From: Cladocopium goreaui
Lineage: Eukaryota; Sar; Dinophyceae; Suessiales; Symbiodiniaceae
Length of the DNA stretch: 64,000 bases
Reading direction: 5' to 3'
Assembly (NCBI GenBank): GCA_947184155.2
Contig: CAMXCT020001815.1
Coordinates: 47,501 to 111,500, forward strand
Part shown: positions 54,704-64,000 of the stretch, piece by piece
Layout: the number at the start of each line of letters is the position of its first letter
How positions within the stretch are numbered: the first letter of the stretch is position 1
Notes under the pieces: model-generated
The model's input: the letters and a program-made list of their open reading frames with translations, nothing else
What the model was told of the DNA's origin: nothing
Databases searched by the model: none
Translations under genes and position numbers: made by a program

Positions 54704-56486
54704 ACCAGCCATGACCATCATCCATGGGCTGAGGTCCAGGATCTGGCGCTTCTTTTTCAGGTGCGGGGAGCAAAGACAAAGGGGGCCGTTTTTTTTTTTT
54801 CGGCTGAAACTGGCGCGCTTCATCAAATGGGGATCAAATGGCTAGATGAATATGGCGGGGGTTATGATCAATGATGACTTCTATATCCTTGTACATATAT
54901 ATGTATATACATATCACCAACAACATGATGTATGGCAGAAGCATTTTGAATCGTTTCTCAGACTTAAGGTGTTTAAGTAAGTCGCCGAGGAAACATGGCA
55001 CCAACTGGTGACAAACTTTCCAGAGCCAAGGTACCCTTCAAGATTACTGTTGCCATTAAGTTGGGTTTGTTTTCGAAGCCGTTCGTTTTATTTTGAATAT
55101 GTTTTGTCCTTCATGTTGATAATTGCATGTTGCTGCTAACATTTGTTCTCATCGCAAATTTGGATACATTGGGTGCTGATCAATTGGGCAATGACATTTA
55201 TTGGTTGAAAGGATTTTTGTACGATCATTCTGCATTCCGAGGAATGCCAAAATGGTAATGGAAGTACATGGGCTTTTATCTTTGCCACTATTATATACGT
55301 AAGTATATGCATATATATAAAATATATGCAATATACATATGTATGTCTATTCTCAACACATACATAATAGGTATGTACAAACATGCATGTGCATGCATAA
55401 ACATGTACATGGTACGTGATACATGAAACTTGATACATGGTACATGATACATGATAGATGATACATAATACACATACACATGTACACACACACATACACA
55501 TTTGACATTTGAATAACCATATAGACATACATAGAAAACATAGACATACATAGACATACATAGACATATACCTTATACAGGCATTTATATATATACACGT
55601 AAACATATATATATATATATACATATACATATACATACATAATATATATATAAACATACATATATATATACATATATTATATAAACATACATATATATAT
55701 ATACACATTATGCATGATCATGATATGTTCAGATGTGGGTTTAAACACAACAGCTGTGATGCCAGGAGACCCGTGCAGAGGAAGAGACCGTGAGGCTTGG
55801 GCGGTGGATCTTTGAGAACTTTGGATAGCACCAACGATATGTTTGGATATGTTGAGTATGGATATGAGTATGGATAGCACCAAGTCATATTGCTGCATGT
55901 GGTCATATAAATGCTACTTTCTCATTCACCACCTAATTACTGTAGTTGAGTTTGGAAATGGTTTCATTGGTTGGCTTGAATTCGACCTTCTATATGTTCT
56001 GTAATCACTACATTCACGATCCGGGAACGATAAAAACACGTTTATGCTTACCTACTGAGTCTAAACAAATTAGGCATTCTTGAGGAATATATGGAGGTTG
56101 CCTAAAATAGGGATACCCTTATAAATCATCCATTTTACTAGGATTTTCCATTGCAAACCATCATGGCTGTGGGTTTTCTGGTCAAATTGACAGCATGAGA
56201 CTATAGGCCTGGCCGACGTTTTTGTGGAAGTGCAACGCTGTGACATGGGGGCTTCATCTCATAGTTTCTTCATGTGTCTTCATGTCTTAAGCAATGTGGG
56301 AGTTTCCACAGTGATATGAATAATATATAAGATTATATATATATAAGATTAATTACATATATATATATATAGATGAGATTATATATCTGCTTGTGTATAT
56401 AGATAAGAATATTATATATATATACATATGTATATATTATAAATCATCCCAAGCATCGAGAAATAATCCCATTTTCATAAGCCACG
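54704..56486. other. Intergenic; (TACATA)n microsatellite 55290-55710
   Basis: ATACATA, TACACATA and ACATATATA repeats fill 55300-55700; the apparent Tyr/Ile/Met-rich frames on the minus strand are low-complexity artefacts. The short direct repeat GGATATGAGTATGGATA occurs near 55850. No exon supported. Confidence 0.5.
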
Positions 56487-56590
56487 AATGGACGATGGTT
56501 CTACGACCACCTGGACAGGCACATTGGAGAGCCGCTGTTTGCGTTTGGGCAGCCCAGTGTTGTCCAAGTGGCTTAGTGTTGAAACTCTGG
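56487..56590 (+). CDS. Possible exon ending in a family A element
   Basis: A GC-rich island reads TTWTGTLESRCLRLGSPVLS, then KWLSVETL, and the frame runs to CTCTG|GTAATT, the left end of the element at 56583. A second frame (DHLDRHIGEPLFAFGQP) stops at 56577. If the first frame is right, the element supplies the donor. Confidence 0.28.
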
Positions 56591-56693
56591 TAATTTGTTA
56601 CAGTTTTTGCTATTGAAAATGGCCATTGACATAGTTGATTTACCTATTAAAGTGGTGTTTTTTCACAGTTGTGTAAACGTTTACCAGAGGGTA
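56583..56693 (+). mobile_element. Family A element, 111 bp
   Basis: Left AACTCTGGTAATTTG (outermost bases altered), right GTAAACGTTTACCAGAGGGTA; core ATTGAAAATGGCCATTGACA and GATTTACCTATTAAAGTGG. Splice-type GT and AG intact. Confidence 0.8.
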
Positions 56694-57099
56694 AACCTTG
56701 GTAACGTGGTTATGACATAAGCGGACATGAAACTCATGAAATACCAACCAGGCAGGATTCCAGTGCGTGAAAAACATGGCACCCTCCAATCTAAAAAATC
56801 CCCTGGGCCCTGGACTCCCAAAATGAACAGGTGCAACACATTCCACCAGAACTTCTGTGGATCTATTTACGTTCCCAAAACATAGATAGTTACGGAAAGT
56901 GCTGATAACAATCATTTAGAATCCAGTTTCAATCAAGAAAACGATACACGTCTTTTTACTTTGGGTACAAGGTGGTGTCCCCTAGGTTGGTTTATGTACC
57001 CTATAGAAATATTCATCGGGAGAACGTGTTTGGTCGACCCAATGCTTTTGCTGATTAGAATGCGCTCAGTGCATACAGTTGAACACAAACGTTATTAGG

Positions 57100-57215
57100 A
57101 GGCTTGTGAAACGTGCACAACTTCTGTGACACGTGCACAACTTCTGTGAAACGTGCACAACTGCTGGGAAACGTGCACAGCACAACATCTATATGAAACG
57201 TGCACACATAGGATA
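57100..57215. repeat. 23-bp tandem repeat with ACGTGCACAAC
   Basis: About four units of GTGAAACGTGCACAACTTCT plus one detached GAAACGTGCACAC. ACGTGCAC is near-palindromic. Confidence 0.9.
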
Positions 57216-57838
57216 CTTGGAAAGACTGGGTGGGGGCGGTGAAACACGTTATACCCATATTTGGTTGGTGGATTGGAACATGTTTTTTCCATAATAGATG
57301 GAATATTCATGAATATTCCTTCCCATTGACTAATATTTTTCAAGATGGTTAAAACCACAAACCAGCTTATCGATTGTAGGCTTGTTTCATCACCATGAAG
57401 CGAACTTGACGACCAACTCGGCTAACTTTTCCAGCACCACCTTATGTATTGTTAACGGAAAACGAGCTAAGGTTTACCACTATTAACAAAACAACGAGTA
57501 AATACCAATATTAGTCCGGGACTAGTGAGCCTCTGTTTGGGAAACCTTAGGATACCAAAACTAACAAAAATTCCAATTATTAGTTTCCCAACAAGTATTA
57601 CTGTACCAATTGACCTTGAGTAATTCACAAAGTAGCTAAGGTTTGCTACTAATATGAACACTATTAGCTCAGGTTTACTAATCACGAAAGGTAGCTCCAG
57701 AGGGGCTACCTTGAGTTTTACTTTACGAAGTAAAGGGGAGGGCGGCCAGCCCCGTTACCTGATTCTTCAGGAGATTGCTAGTCATTTTAGTACCCCCCCC
57801 CCTCCTCCACACCTCCCACGCACCCTAAGAGCAGACTC

Positions 57839-58090
57839 AAAATACTGTAATTTACAGTATTTTTGTTCTTTTCGGATCAAGAAACCACATTTTGCTACAT
57901 GGTGAAACCTCCGTAAATACCAGTGTTTTTGCTAGGTGCTGGCCAAAAAACACTGTAAATACCGTGCTTTTTACTACCAGAGGCAAAAACATCGTAAATA
58001 CTGTGGTTTTGGGCTTCCGACCCGCCAAAAACATCGGTATTTACGGTGTTTTTTGCTCCGAGAGTTGCAAAAACACGCGAAAACACCACC
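57839..58090. repeat. Hairpin and inverted TTTACxGT / GTAAATAC cluster
   Basis: AAAATACTGTAA-T-TTACAGTATTTT at 57839-57863 is a perfect 12-bp-arm hairpin. The following 220 bases carry related phrases (CTGTAAATACCG, CGTAAATACTG, CGGTATTTACGG) in both orientations together with CAAAAACA words, a diverged inverted repeat family. Confidence 0.7.
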
Positions 58091-58139
58091 GATTTGACGA
58101 TTTTCGGCCACTACGGAACCGAGCAAAAACGCTGCAGGG

Positions 58140-58795
58140 GTAACACCAACACCAACAACAACAACACCAACAGCAACAGCAACAACAACAACAACGACGA
58201 CAACAACAACAACAACAACACCAACACACAACGCACAACGCACAACGCACAAAGCACAACGCACAACGCACAACGCACAACGCACATCACAACAACACAC
58301 AACAACACACAACAACACACAACAACACATAACAACACACAACAACACACAACAACACACAACAACACACAACAACACACAACAACACACAACAACACAC
58401 AACAACACACAACAACACAAAAACACACAACAACACACAACAACACACAACAACACACAACAACACACAACAACACACAACAACACACAACAACACACAA
58501 CAACACACAACAACACACAACAACACACAACAACACACAACAACACACAACAACACACAACAACACACAACAACACAACAACACAACAACAACACAACAA
58601 CACACAACAACACACAACAACACACAACAACACACAACAACACACAACAACACACAACAACACACAACAACACACAACAACACACAACAACACACAACAA
58701 CACACAACAACACACAACAACACACAACAACACACCACAACACACCACAACACACACAATAACACACAACAACACACAACAACACACAACAACAC

Positions 58796-58840
<45 letters not shown>

Positions 58841-58848
58841 ACAACAAT

Positions 58849-58879
<31 letters not shown>

Positions 58880-59115
58880 CCATCAGCAGCAGCAACAGCA
58901 ACAACAACAACAACAACACGAACACAAACAATACCAACACCAACAACACGACCAACAACACCAACACCACCAACAAATCCAACCACACCAACAACACAAA
59001 CAACACTAACAACACCAGAAACACTACCACCACCAACAACACCAACAACACCAATACCAACAACACCAACAACACCAACACCACCAGCACCACCAACACC
59101 ACCAACACCACAACC
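58140..59115. repeat. (AACAACACAC)n array in a longer CAACA-rich domain
   Basis: 58285-58800 is a very regular 10-bp array of about 50 units; flanks are (AAC)n, (CACAACG)n at 58228-58280, and ACCAACACC-type repeats to 59115. All six frames are nearly free of stops, so the long Val/Leu/Cys-rich and Thr/Asn/Gln-rich readings are artefacts. Confidence 0.95.
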
Positions 59116-59379
59116 GCCACCAACCCCAACCACATCGCCGAAGCCTTTCAGTCGCCTTACCAGACTCCCCTTCATATTTTTGGAAAGAAACTGGCCGCGT
59201 CGCTTTTACCAGACTCCACTTTATGTTTTTTTCCCTGCCCTCTCCCCTTCATTTTTTCTTCGGTTCCTTTCTTGCTTACCTACCTTTCGTGTTCCCCCTC
59301 TCAAGTAAATACTATTAAGAAAACAGCGGGCAAGCTCTGTTTCGGATAGCCTAGATGTCCAGCCAAGGAGTGTCTCCTT

Positions 59380-59490
59380 CATGCTGCCGACGCCCTCTGG
59401 GCCAGAGGAAGACGCTGCACAATGCTGCGGAGGCGACAAAAAAACATCGCCGTTGGATCCACCAGTGGTCCAAAAATGGCGGAGTTACCC
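59380..59490 (+). CDS. Possible exon ending in a family A element
   Basis: The frame reads LPTPSGPEEDAAQCCGGDKK, then TSPLDPPVVQKWRSYPL, and runs directly into the left end of the element at 59486 (TACCCTCTG). The minus strand is also open. Unrecognised. Confidence 0.28.
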
Positions 59491-59589
59491 TCTGATAAAC
59501 TAACATAGCTATGGAAAATCACCATTTTTAATCAGAAAATCCACTATTAATGGCCATTTTCAATAGCTATGTTAAATTACCAGAGGGTA
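59486..59589 (+). mobile_element. Family A element, subtype A1, 104 bp
   Basis: Left TACCCTCTGATAAACTAAC (GT changed to AT), right GTTAAATTACCAGAGGGTA; inner arms CATAGCTATGGAAAATC and ATTTTCAATAGCTATG. Confidence 0.9.
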
Positions 59590-60958
59590 TCCAGATGCTT
59601 TGTTGAGTAATGTGTGAATCTATGGGTGTTGGTGGATCCAAAAATGGGTGAATCTATGGCCATTTGAGCTGAGAAAATGGGTCAAAAAATATGTTTGTTT
59701 TTGGAAAACAAAGAACTAATTTTCACACCAAAATACAGCAGAATAGTGAATAGATGTATGATTATGGATGTTCCTCTCCCCCACCCCTAGTTGGGGTAGC
59801 CCAAATTCAGACCCACCTACAGGGTTTGTTGATTTATCATTTGAAGAACAAATCAGTGTTCTTTTAACAATATATGATTATATCATCCAAATGAAAGGGT
59901 AGTTGTTTGTAGTTTCATATTTTTTTGCTCGCTGCCACTGATGAGAATGTTGTGCATTGATGTGTATTGGAGAATCATTGAGGTTATCGATATCAGTGTT
60001 CTGTGTTTTTGTTGGTTGTTCTCATGTCCCATCGTCCCTGGTAAAAGTGTTTATCACATGAACTCAGGGGCTGAGCTACATGGAGCTGGAGATATGGAAC
60101 CCCAATGATGTCGAACAACTGTGATCATTTTCGCCTCACGATCATAGCCCTCTCTGAAATTCTCTAAACATGGGCAAGATCAACTCCAGGAAATGAACAG
60201 AGACAGGTTCCTGGGCTACTGGGCTACTGGGCTGATAAGATGGGGCGAAAAAATGAGATCGACTGGTCCGACCAGCGAGTAGCACTCGTGGGACGGAATT
60301 CCCCGAAAAAAAACTGCGGCAGGCCTTTCTCGATGGCAGCCTCAGTGCGGATTCCCAGCTGCCAGATCTGCCAGAGGTCCAATCGTTTGGAAAGCATCTG
60401 AAATTGAAATTGGTCATTGTTCCAGAAGATCCATTTTCTTTTTTAATACATTGTAGATCATAGAAGATCCATTGTCTTTTTTAATATATTGTTCCAAGAT
60501 GTTCTAGTGACTCTAGTGAATATGAATTCGAGTCAAAGGTTGATTCTCAAGTCATGCGCATGTCTTTACCCCAGTTTCTTGTGGATGTTTCCCTCTGGTT
60601 TATGAACATCTACTGTATGATGGTTTATGGTTTTCTCTGAGACTGGGGTACCCTCAGTCTCAGCACCAACGGGTTAGAGATATGTTATGTGTATATATAT
60701 ATATAATATACGCATGCATAATACATGTTATATAACATTATAACATTGTATAACTACGTATATTTCATATATGATGTAAAAAATACTATACTACGTCATG
60801 TTTTCTATTGAATAAACTAACATGTATTTTGTATGGGACATACCAGTCTTCTTAACTACGGTAAACAGTTGGATCACCCCCCGGCAGGACCTACGAGTGG
60901 CTCACAGGTCGTATGTCGGCCTCTAGAAAGGACCCAGCGGCCGTCGTTCGGGCTGATG
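59590..60958. other. Intergenic, no gene supported
   Basis: Direct repeats AAAATGGGTGAATCTATGG (59640) and TAGAAGATCCATT (60422-60480). CTACTGGGCTACTGGGCT is a short tandem repeat at 60215-60235. No clear exon. Confidence 0.45.
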
Positions 60959-61083
60959 ATTCCTATATCCATTTCTTCGTATTCAATGGGGATAAAATGG
61001 ACAATAATATGGGCATAATAATGCGATATGAATGGGTTTATAACTATAACCAACTTGATCTGAAAATAGGGGGTTGTCTTTAA
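60959..61083 (+). mobile_element. Dispersed repeat family F, copy 1
   Basis: Shares with 63372-63503 (minus) the order TATATCCATTTCTT, AATGGGGATA, ATGGACAATAATATGGGCAT, TAACTATAACCAACTTGATC and TGAAAATA. Ends are not clearly inverted repeats. Non-coding; the open frame through it is therefore discounted. Confidence 0.6.
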
Positions 61084-61511
61084 ATGGGGCAATCAATATA
61101 ACCAACTATATAAATGGCTATATAATTATCAACCAACTGATATTTGAAGAGGTACACTAGGTATAAGTATACTCCCCAACTTGAGAGTTGTTAAAAGGGG
61201 AACATGACAGTCATACCAATGACAGACATCAGGGTACCCAACGGTTGACCATAGTTGAGATGATCAGACACGTCGGACACGTCGGACATATCCGACACGT
61301 TGGTGGTTTCAGACATGTATCATTGTCCATTTCATAAAAAAAGGGATGTCATGCTTCCCATTGACGAACTCATATTTTTCAAGATGGTTATTGCATGTTA
61401 TTGCACCACCAACCAGTATCTCATTGTGTCTATAAATCTTTGTACATGTTAATCAATCATGGTAGTAATATCATGGCAATAATAATGCAAGTAATAGCCA
61501 GATCATGTTGT
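61084..61511. other. Intergenic
   Basis: Short direct repeats (AGACACGTCGGACACGTCGG near 61265). No exon. Confidence 0.5.
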
Positions 61512-61615
61512 TACCCTCTGGTAAATTAACATAGACCCTGAAAATAACCAATTTTTAATGGAAACTAATCTTCCAACCCCTATCTGCCAGGGTCTATGTT
61601 AATTTACTGGAGGGT
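61512..61615 (+). mobile_element. Family A element, 104 bp, altered acceptor
   Basis: Left TACCCTCTGGTAAATTAAC, right GTTAATTTACTGGAGGGT. The inner arms CATAGACCCTG / CAGGGTCTATG pair with each other but differ from other copies, a compensated change on both arms. The CAG of the acceptor has become TGG. Confidence 0.85.
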
Positions 61616-61693
61616 GATATATAGATATGCAGCTAAGACGTTGAACTCCATAGATCAGTAGCTCAACAAATTACAGCCGGCCGTTGCGCCGAA

Positions 61694-61918
61694 TTGTCCG
61701 CAGAATCTGCTGGTCTTCTTTTTCATGATTTTGGAGGCTCGCTGTGTAAACCCCGCAGGGGCGGTGGTGTCAGGTGTGCAATGAAACTGCCATCAAGATC
61801 CATGAACCGTGTGGACAAGCATCATTTATCTCCGCAAACTGCGTCTATCACTTGGTTTCAAGATGTTTTAGCAGGTTTTAGCTATGATGAACCAAAACAT
61901 TGGTCCGCATGGCGATGA
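61694..61918 (+). CDS. Probable terminal exon, unrecognised
   Basis: Open frame reading SAGLLFHDFGGSLCKPRRGG, MKLPSRSMNRVDKHHLSPQT, ITWFQDVLAGFSYDEPKHWS with a TGA at 61916-61918. GC-rich relative to the surroundings. Acceptor probably GAATTGTCCGCAG| near 61703. No family recognised. Confidence 0.4.
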   Translation: MSAESAGLLFHDFGGSLCKPRRGGGVRCAMKLPSRSMNRVDKHHLSPQTASITWFQDVLAGFSYDEPKHWSAWR

Positions 61919-62637
61919 TTTTTTGACATGGATTTGAAATTGTGTATTGTGCCAAGAAGCGTAAGAACCACACTAAACCGATTCGAGTTTCCACACATTC
62001 TTCGTTGATATTAGTTGTTCTAAACACGGGATGGTTCCCAATTTGTTTGACTTTCATATTCTATCAGAATGTTGTCCAAATGTTTCTTGATCAAAACCAC
62101 TGTTGGTTGATGATTAGTTGGGGGATTATACTACCCAACAATAATCCAAACGGGAAATCCTCAATATATTGGATATTGGGTAGTAATGGGTAGTATTATT
62201 GGATTATCTATTATACTATTGTATTATCAATATAGTAATCTATTAAACATTCTTAAACAATCTATTATTGTTATTATTATACCGTTGTTGTATTATACTA
62301 TCTATGAAAATCTATTATACTGAATTATACTAACCAATTATTTATACTATTTTATACTACCCAATACATTTAGGGATTCTAACGATAAACCAAGCGTCGT
62401 CTTGGCCCAACGGGCGAGTCCCGTTGGCCCAGCGGCTGTCAGGGGGTTCGTCTCATCGTGGCCAAGAACGCGTTCGTGCCAGGCCTTTGAGCTAAAAAAT
62501 TGTCTGCCCTGGTTCATGGGTCATTAAATGTCCCCATTGAACATCACCCAACCATTAGGTATATGGTCTATAATGGCTACTATAAGGTGATGTCCAGTGT
62601 TCCCAAAATGGGACAGTTACCAACCCCTGTGGTTTGT
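61919..62637. other. Intergenic; short hairpin at 62407-62427
   Basis: 62160-62370 is rich in TATTATACTA and GGATATTGGGTAGTA words. CCAACGGG-cgagt-CCCGTTGG is an 8-bp perfect hairpin. Not a tRNA: no acceptor stem or T-arm match. Confidence 0.5.
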
Positions 62638-62755
62638 TACCCTCTGGTAATGACTAACGTAGCGAACTGGAATGATCCACCATGTTTAATGGGAAAATCC
62701 ACTATTTCGACTGGGCCATTTTCAATAGCAAACTGTTAGTCATTACCAGAGGGTA
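62638..62755 (+). mobile_element. Family A element, subtype A2, 118 bp
   Basis: Left TACCCTCTGGTAATGACTAAC and right GTTAGTCATTACCAGAGGGTA pair perfectly for 21 bp; core GATCCACCATG and TTTCGACTGGGCCATTTTCA. Splice-type GT and AG intact. Confidence 0.92.
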
Positions 62756-63371
62756 ATGTTGATTAATGGGTTATTCATGGTTTATTCATGGATTATTCAT
62801 GGATTATTATATTGTTTATTAACAATGTTTTTTTTCAAGTATTGATGGTGTATTAATGTTTTATCTGGTTTATAAACCCCCAAATAGTGATAATCTATGA
62901 TAATCTGATACTCTTAAATGGTACCCAAATTCAACTTAAGCCTTTTTTTTGGGGGTTGTAAATATCCAGGGTTCGAGGCCTGACACTCCCATGTTTGACA
63001 TGGCTGCGGCAATATGCTTATGCGGCAATGGATTTTTCGTCGGGAGATGAAATCCACAAAACTGGCAAAGACCTTAATGGAAATTTCCGGTTGGAATCCA
63101 TTTGTGGATATTTCCATAGTGTGGATAATCCTCAAAGACCAAAAAATGGATATGATCCAGTCATATCCAGTCACTCTAGTTCTCAACCTACGGTTGGAAT
63201 CCAGGAATCCATCCCTAGAAATCCGCCATGACGTTCGCCATAACTTCGCCATCGGGTTGATCCTGAAGGTTGGATACGATTTTTCCCCCCAGATCCAATG
63301 GTGAAAAACCTCATTTTCCATGAAAAAAAATCGGTATTTTTGATGAAAGAATTGGAGGGGCGACTTTCGGC
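62756..63371. other. Intergenic; 12-bp repeat TTATTCATGGAT
   Basis: Three to four units at 62765-62812. 62995-63231 is open in two plus frames and on the minus strand, so coding cannot be assigned. Confidence 0.45.
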
Positions 63372-63503
63372 CAATCCTGTATTTTCAGACACAGCCAGAT
63401 ATCAAGTTGGTGATAGTTATATCCCCATGAAAATCCCATTACTATCCCCATATTGTGGTCCATACCATCCCCGTTGAAAGCTAAGAAATGGATAGAAACT
63501 TGT
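63372..63503 (-). mobile_element. Dispersed repeat family F, copy 2, reverse
   Basis: The minus strand follows copy 1 at 60959: TATCCATTTCTTAGC, AACGGGGATGGTATGGACCA, CAATATGGGGATAGTAATGG, TAACTATCACCAACTTGATA and CTGAAAATACAGG. Confidence 0.6.
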
Positions 63504-63518
63504 GGGCCCATTGGTACC

Positions 63519-63686
63519 CCATGACAGACCCAAAGGACCTGGCACCTGCGATCCCAGGGGTGAACATGCTTTCAATCCTGGTGGTGGAAAACACTTCCTC
63601 TTTGGCGCCAAGCTTAGAGATTTTGGCGTCATCAATAGCGGTGAAATGGGCGCAATCTTGTAATGGGCGAATTTCCTTACCCTCTG
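63519..63686 (+). CDS. Probable exon ending in a family A element
   Basis: After CATGACAG| the frame reads KDLAPAIPGVNMLSILVVEN, TSSLAPSLEILASSIAVKWA, QSCNGRISLPSG and reaches CTCTG|GTAAAC, the left end of the element at 63678. Reading past the element's AG (63775-63776) continues in phase for 11 codons (GICNTTIPPM) before a stop. Confidence 0.35.
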
Positions 63687-63782
63687 GTAAACTAACATAG
63701 CTATAGAAAATCACCATTTTGAATAGGTAAATCAATTATAAATGGGGTATTTTCAATAGCTATGTTAAATTACCAGAGGGTA
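63678..63782 (+). mobile_element. Family A element, subtype A1, 105 bp, in intron-like position
   Basis: Left TACCCTCTGGTAAACTAAC, right GTTAAATTACCAGAGGGTA, inner arms CATAGCTATAGAAAATC / ATTTTCAATAGCTATG. Flanked by an exon-like frame on the left. Confidence 0.92.
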
Positions 63783-64000
63783 TATGCAATACCACAATAC
63801 CACCCATGTGACACCCTCCAAACGAATTGACCCCAGATCTGATCAAGTTGTTTGATACGAGGCACAAACCAGGGTGGAGTCTCCTTCACGTATTGGTGAA
63901 TGATTATTTAAGAAGTAGCTGCAATGTCTAGCAAAGAACATAGGCTGGAAATCTAGAGCAATCAGTTTCCGGCAAGAAAGGCAACCCTCCGAAATCCTCA

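Noticed and set aside
55136..55708. 190-residue Tyr/Met/Cys-rich frame on the minus strand
   Set aside because: TACATA microsatellite translation.
58140..58800. Telomere array
   Set aside because: Unit is AACAACACAC, unlike TTTAGGG-type telomeres; internal position.
57974..59175. Cys/Val-rich and Asn/Thr-rich proteins of up to 354 residues
   Set aside because: Consequences of the AACAACACAC array and flanking CAACA repeats.
60833..61092. Exon reading AVVRADDSYIHFFVFNGDKM
   Set aside because: The segment is part of dispersed family F, found again in reverse at 63372-63503.
62395..62470. tRNA gene
   Set aside because: GC-rich with a hairpin and GGTTCG, but no acceptor stem, anticodon arm or proper T-arm.

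Overview
The window looks like nuclear DNA of a dinoflagellate, probably a Symbiodinium/Polarella-like lineage. The reasons are: very short exons in long introns; splice donors of GT, GC and GA type with AG acceptors; start codons a few bases after an AG acceptor, as expected for spliced-leader trans-splicing; genes mostly on one strand; huge amounts of simple and tandem repeat; and protein families that I know, from memory only, as very abundant in predicted dinoflagellate proteomes. No bacterial, phage, CRISPR, tRNA or rRNA feature was recognised.

Layout. 1-4.1 kb is a 68-bp satellite in a higher-order arrangement with pyrimidine-rich spacers. 4.3-6.2 kb holds two copies of a 41-bp tandem array. 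6.9-18 kb is mostly intergenic, with scattered exon-like segments. 19.4-20.3 kb is almost pure AT repeat. 21.8-25.9 kb is a large inverted arrangement of short tandem arrays around a (GAT/GCT)n block. 26-35 kb is repeat-rich with a few weak exon candidates. 35.8-53.3 kb is the gene-rich core. 57-59.2 kb contains a 23-bp array and a 10-bp (AACAACACAC)n array. The last 5 kb is exon-like sequence mixed with small inverted-repeat elements.

The core carries four genes in a row on the + strand. G1 is a basic, Lys/Pro-rich protein. G2 resembles a cytosine-C5 methyltransferase, with motif I-, PC- and EN-like sites on separate exons. G3 is a long protein with a coiled-coil middle and an Ala-Lys tail. 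G4 is a protein of about 665 residues with scattered Asp, Cys and His motifs, distantly like some DDE transposases. G4 can be read from ATG to stop through about 15 exons with nearly all junction phases consistent. Its ATG lies only 100 bases after the stop of G3. A small J-domain gene lies on the opposite strand between G2 and G3.

The most interesting signal is a set of small (about 100-180 bp) terminal-inverted-repeat elements. In two families (13 and 2 copies here) the inverted repeat itself supplies a splice donor at the left end and a splice acceptor at the right end. Several copies directly abut exon-like reading frames. They are good candidates for introners, that is, mobile elements that create introns. 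Four further inverted-repeat families occur in the window. All exon models are by eye, from frame openness, splice dinucleotides and phase; none has been checked against transcripts or databases.
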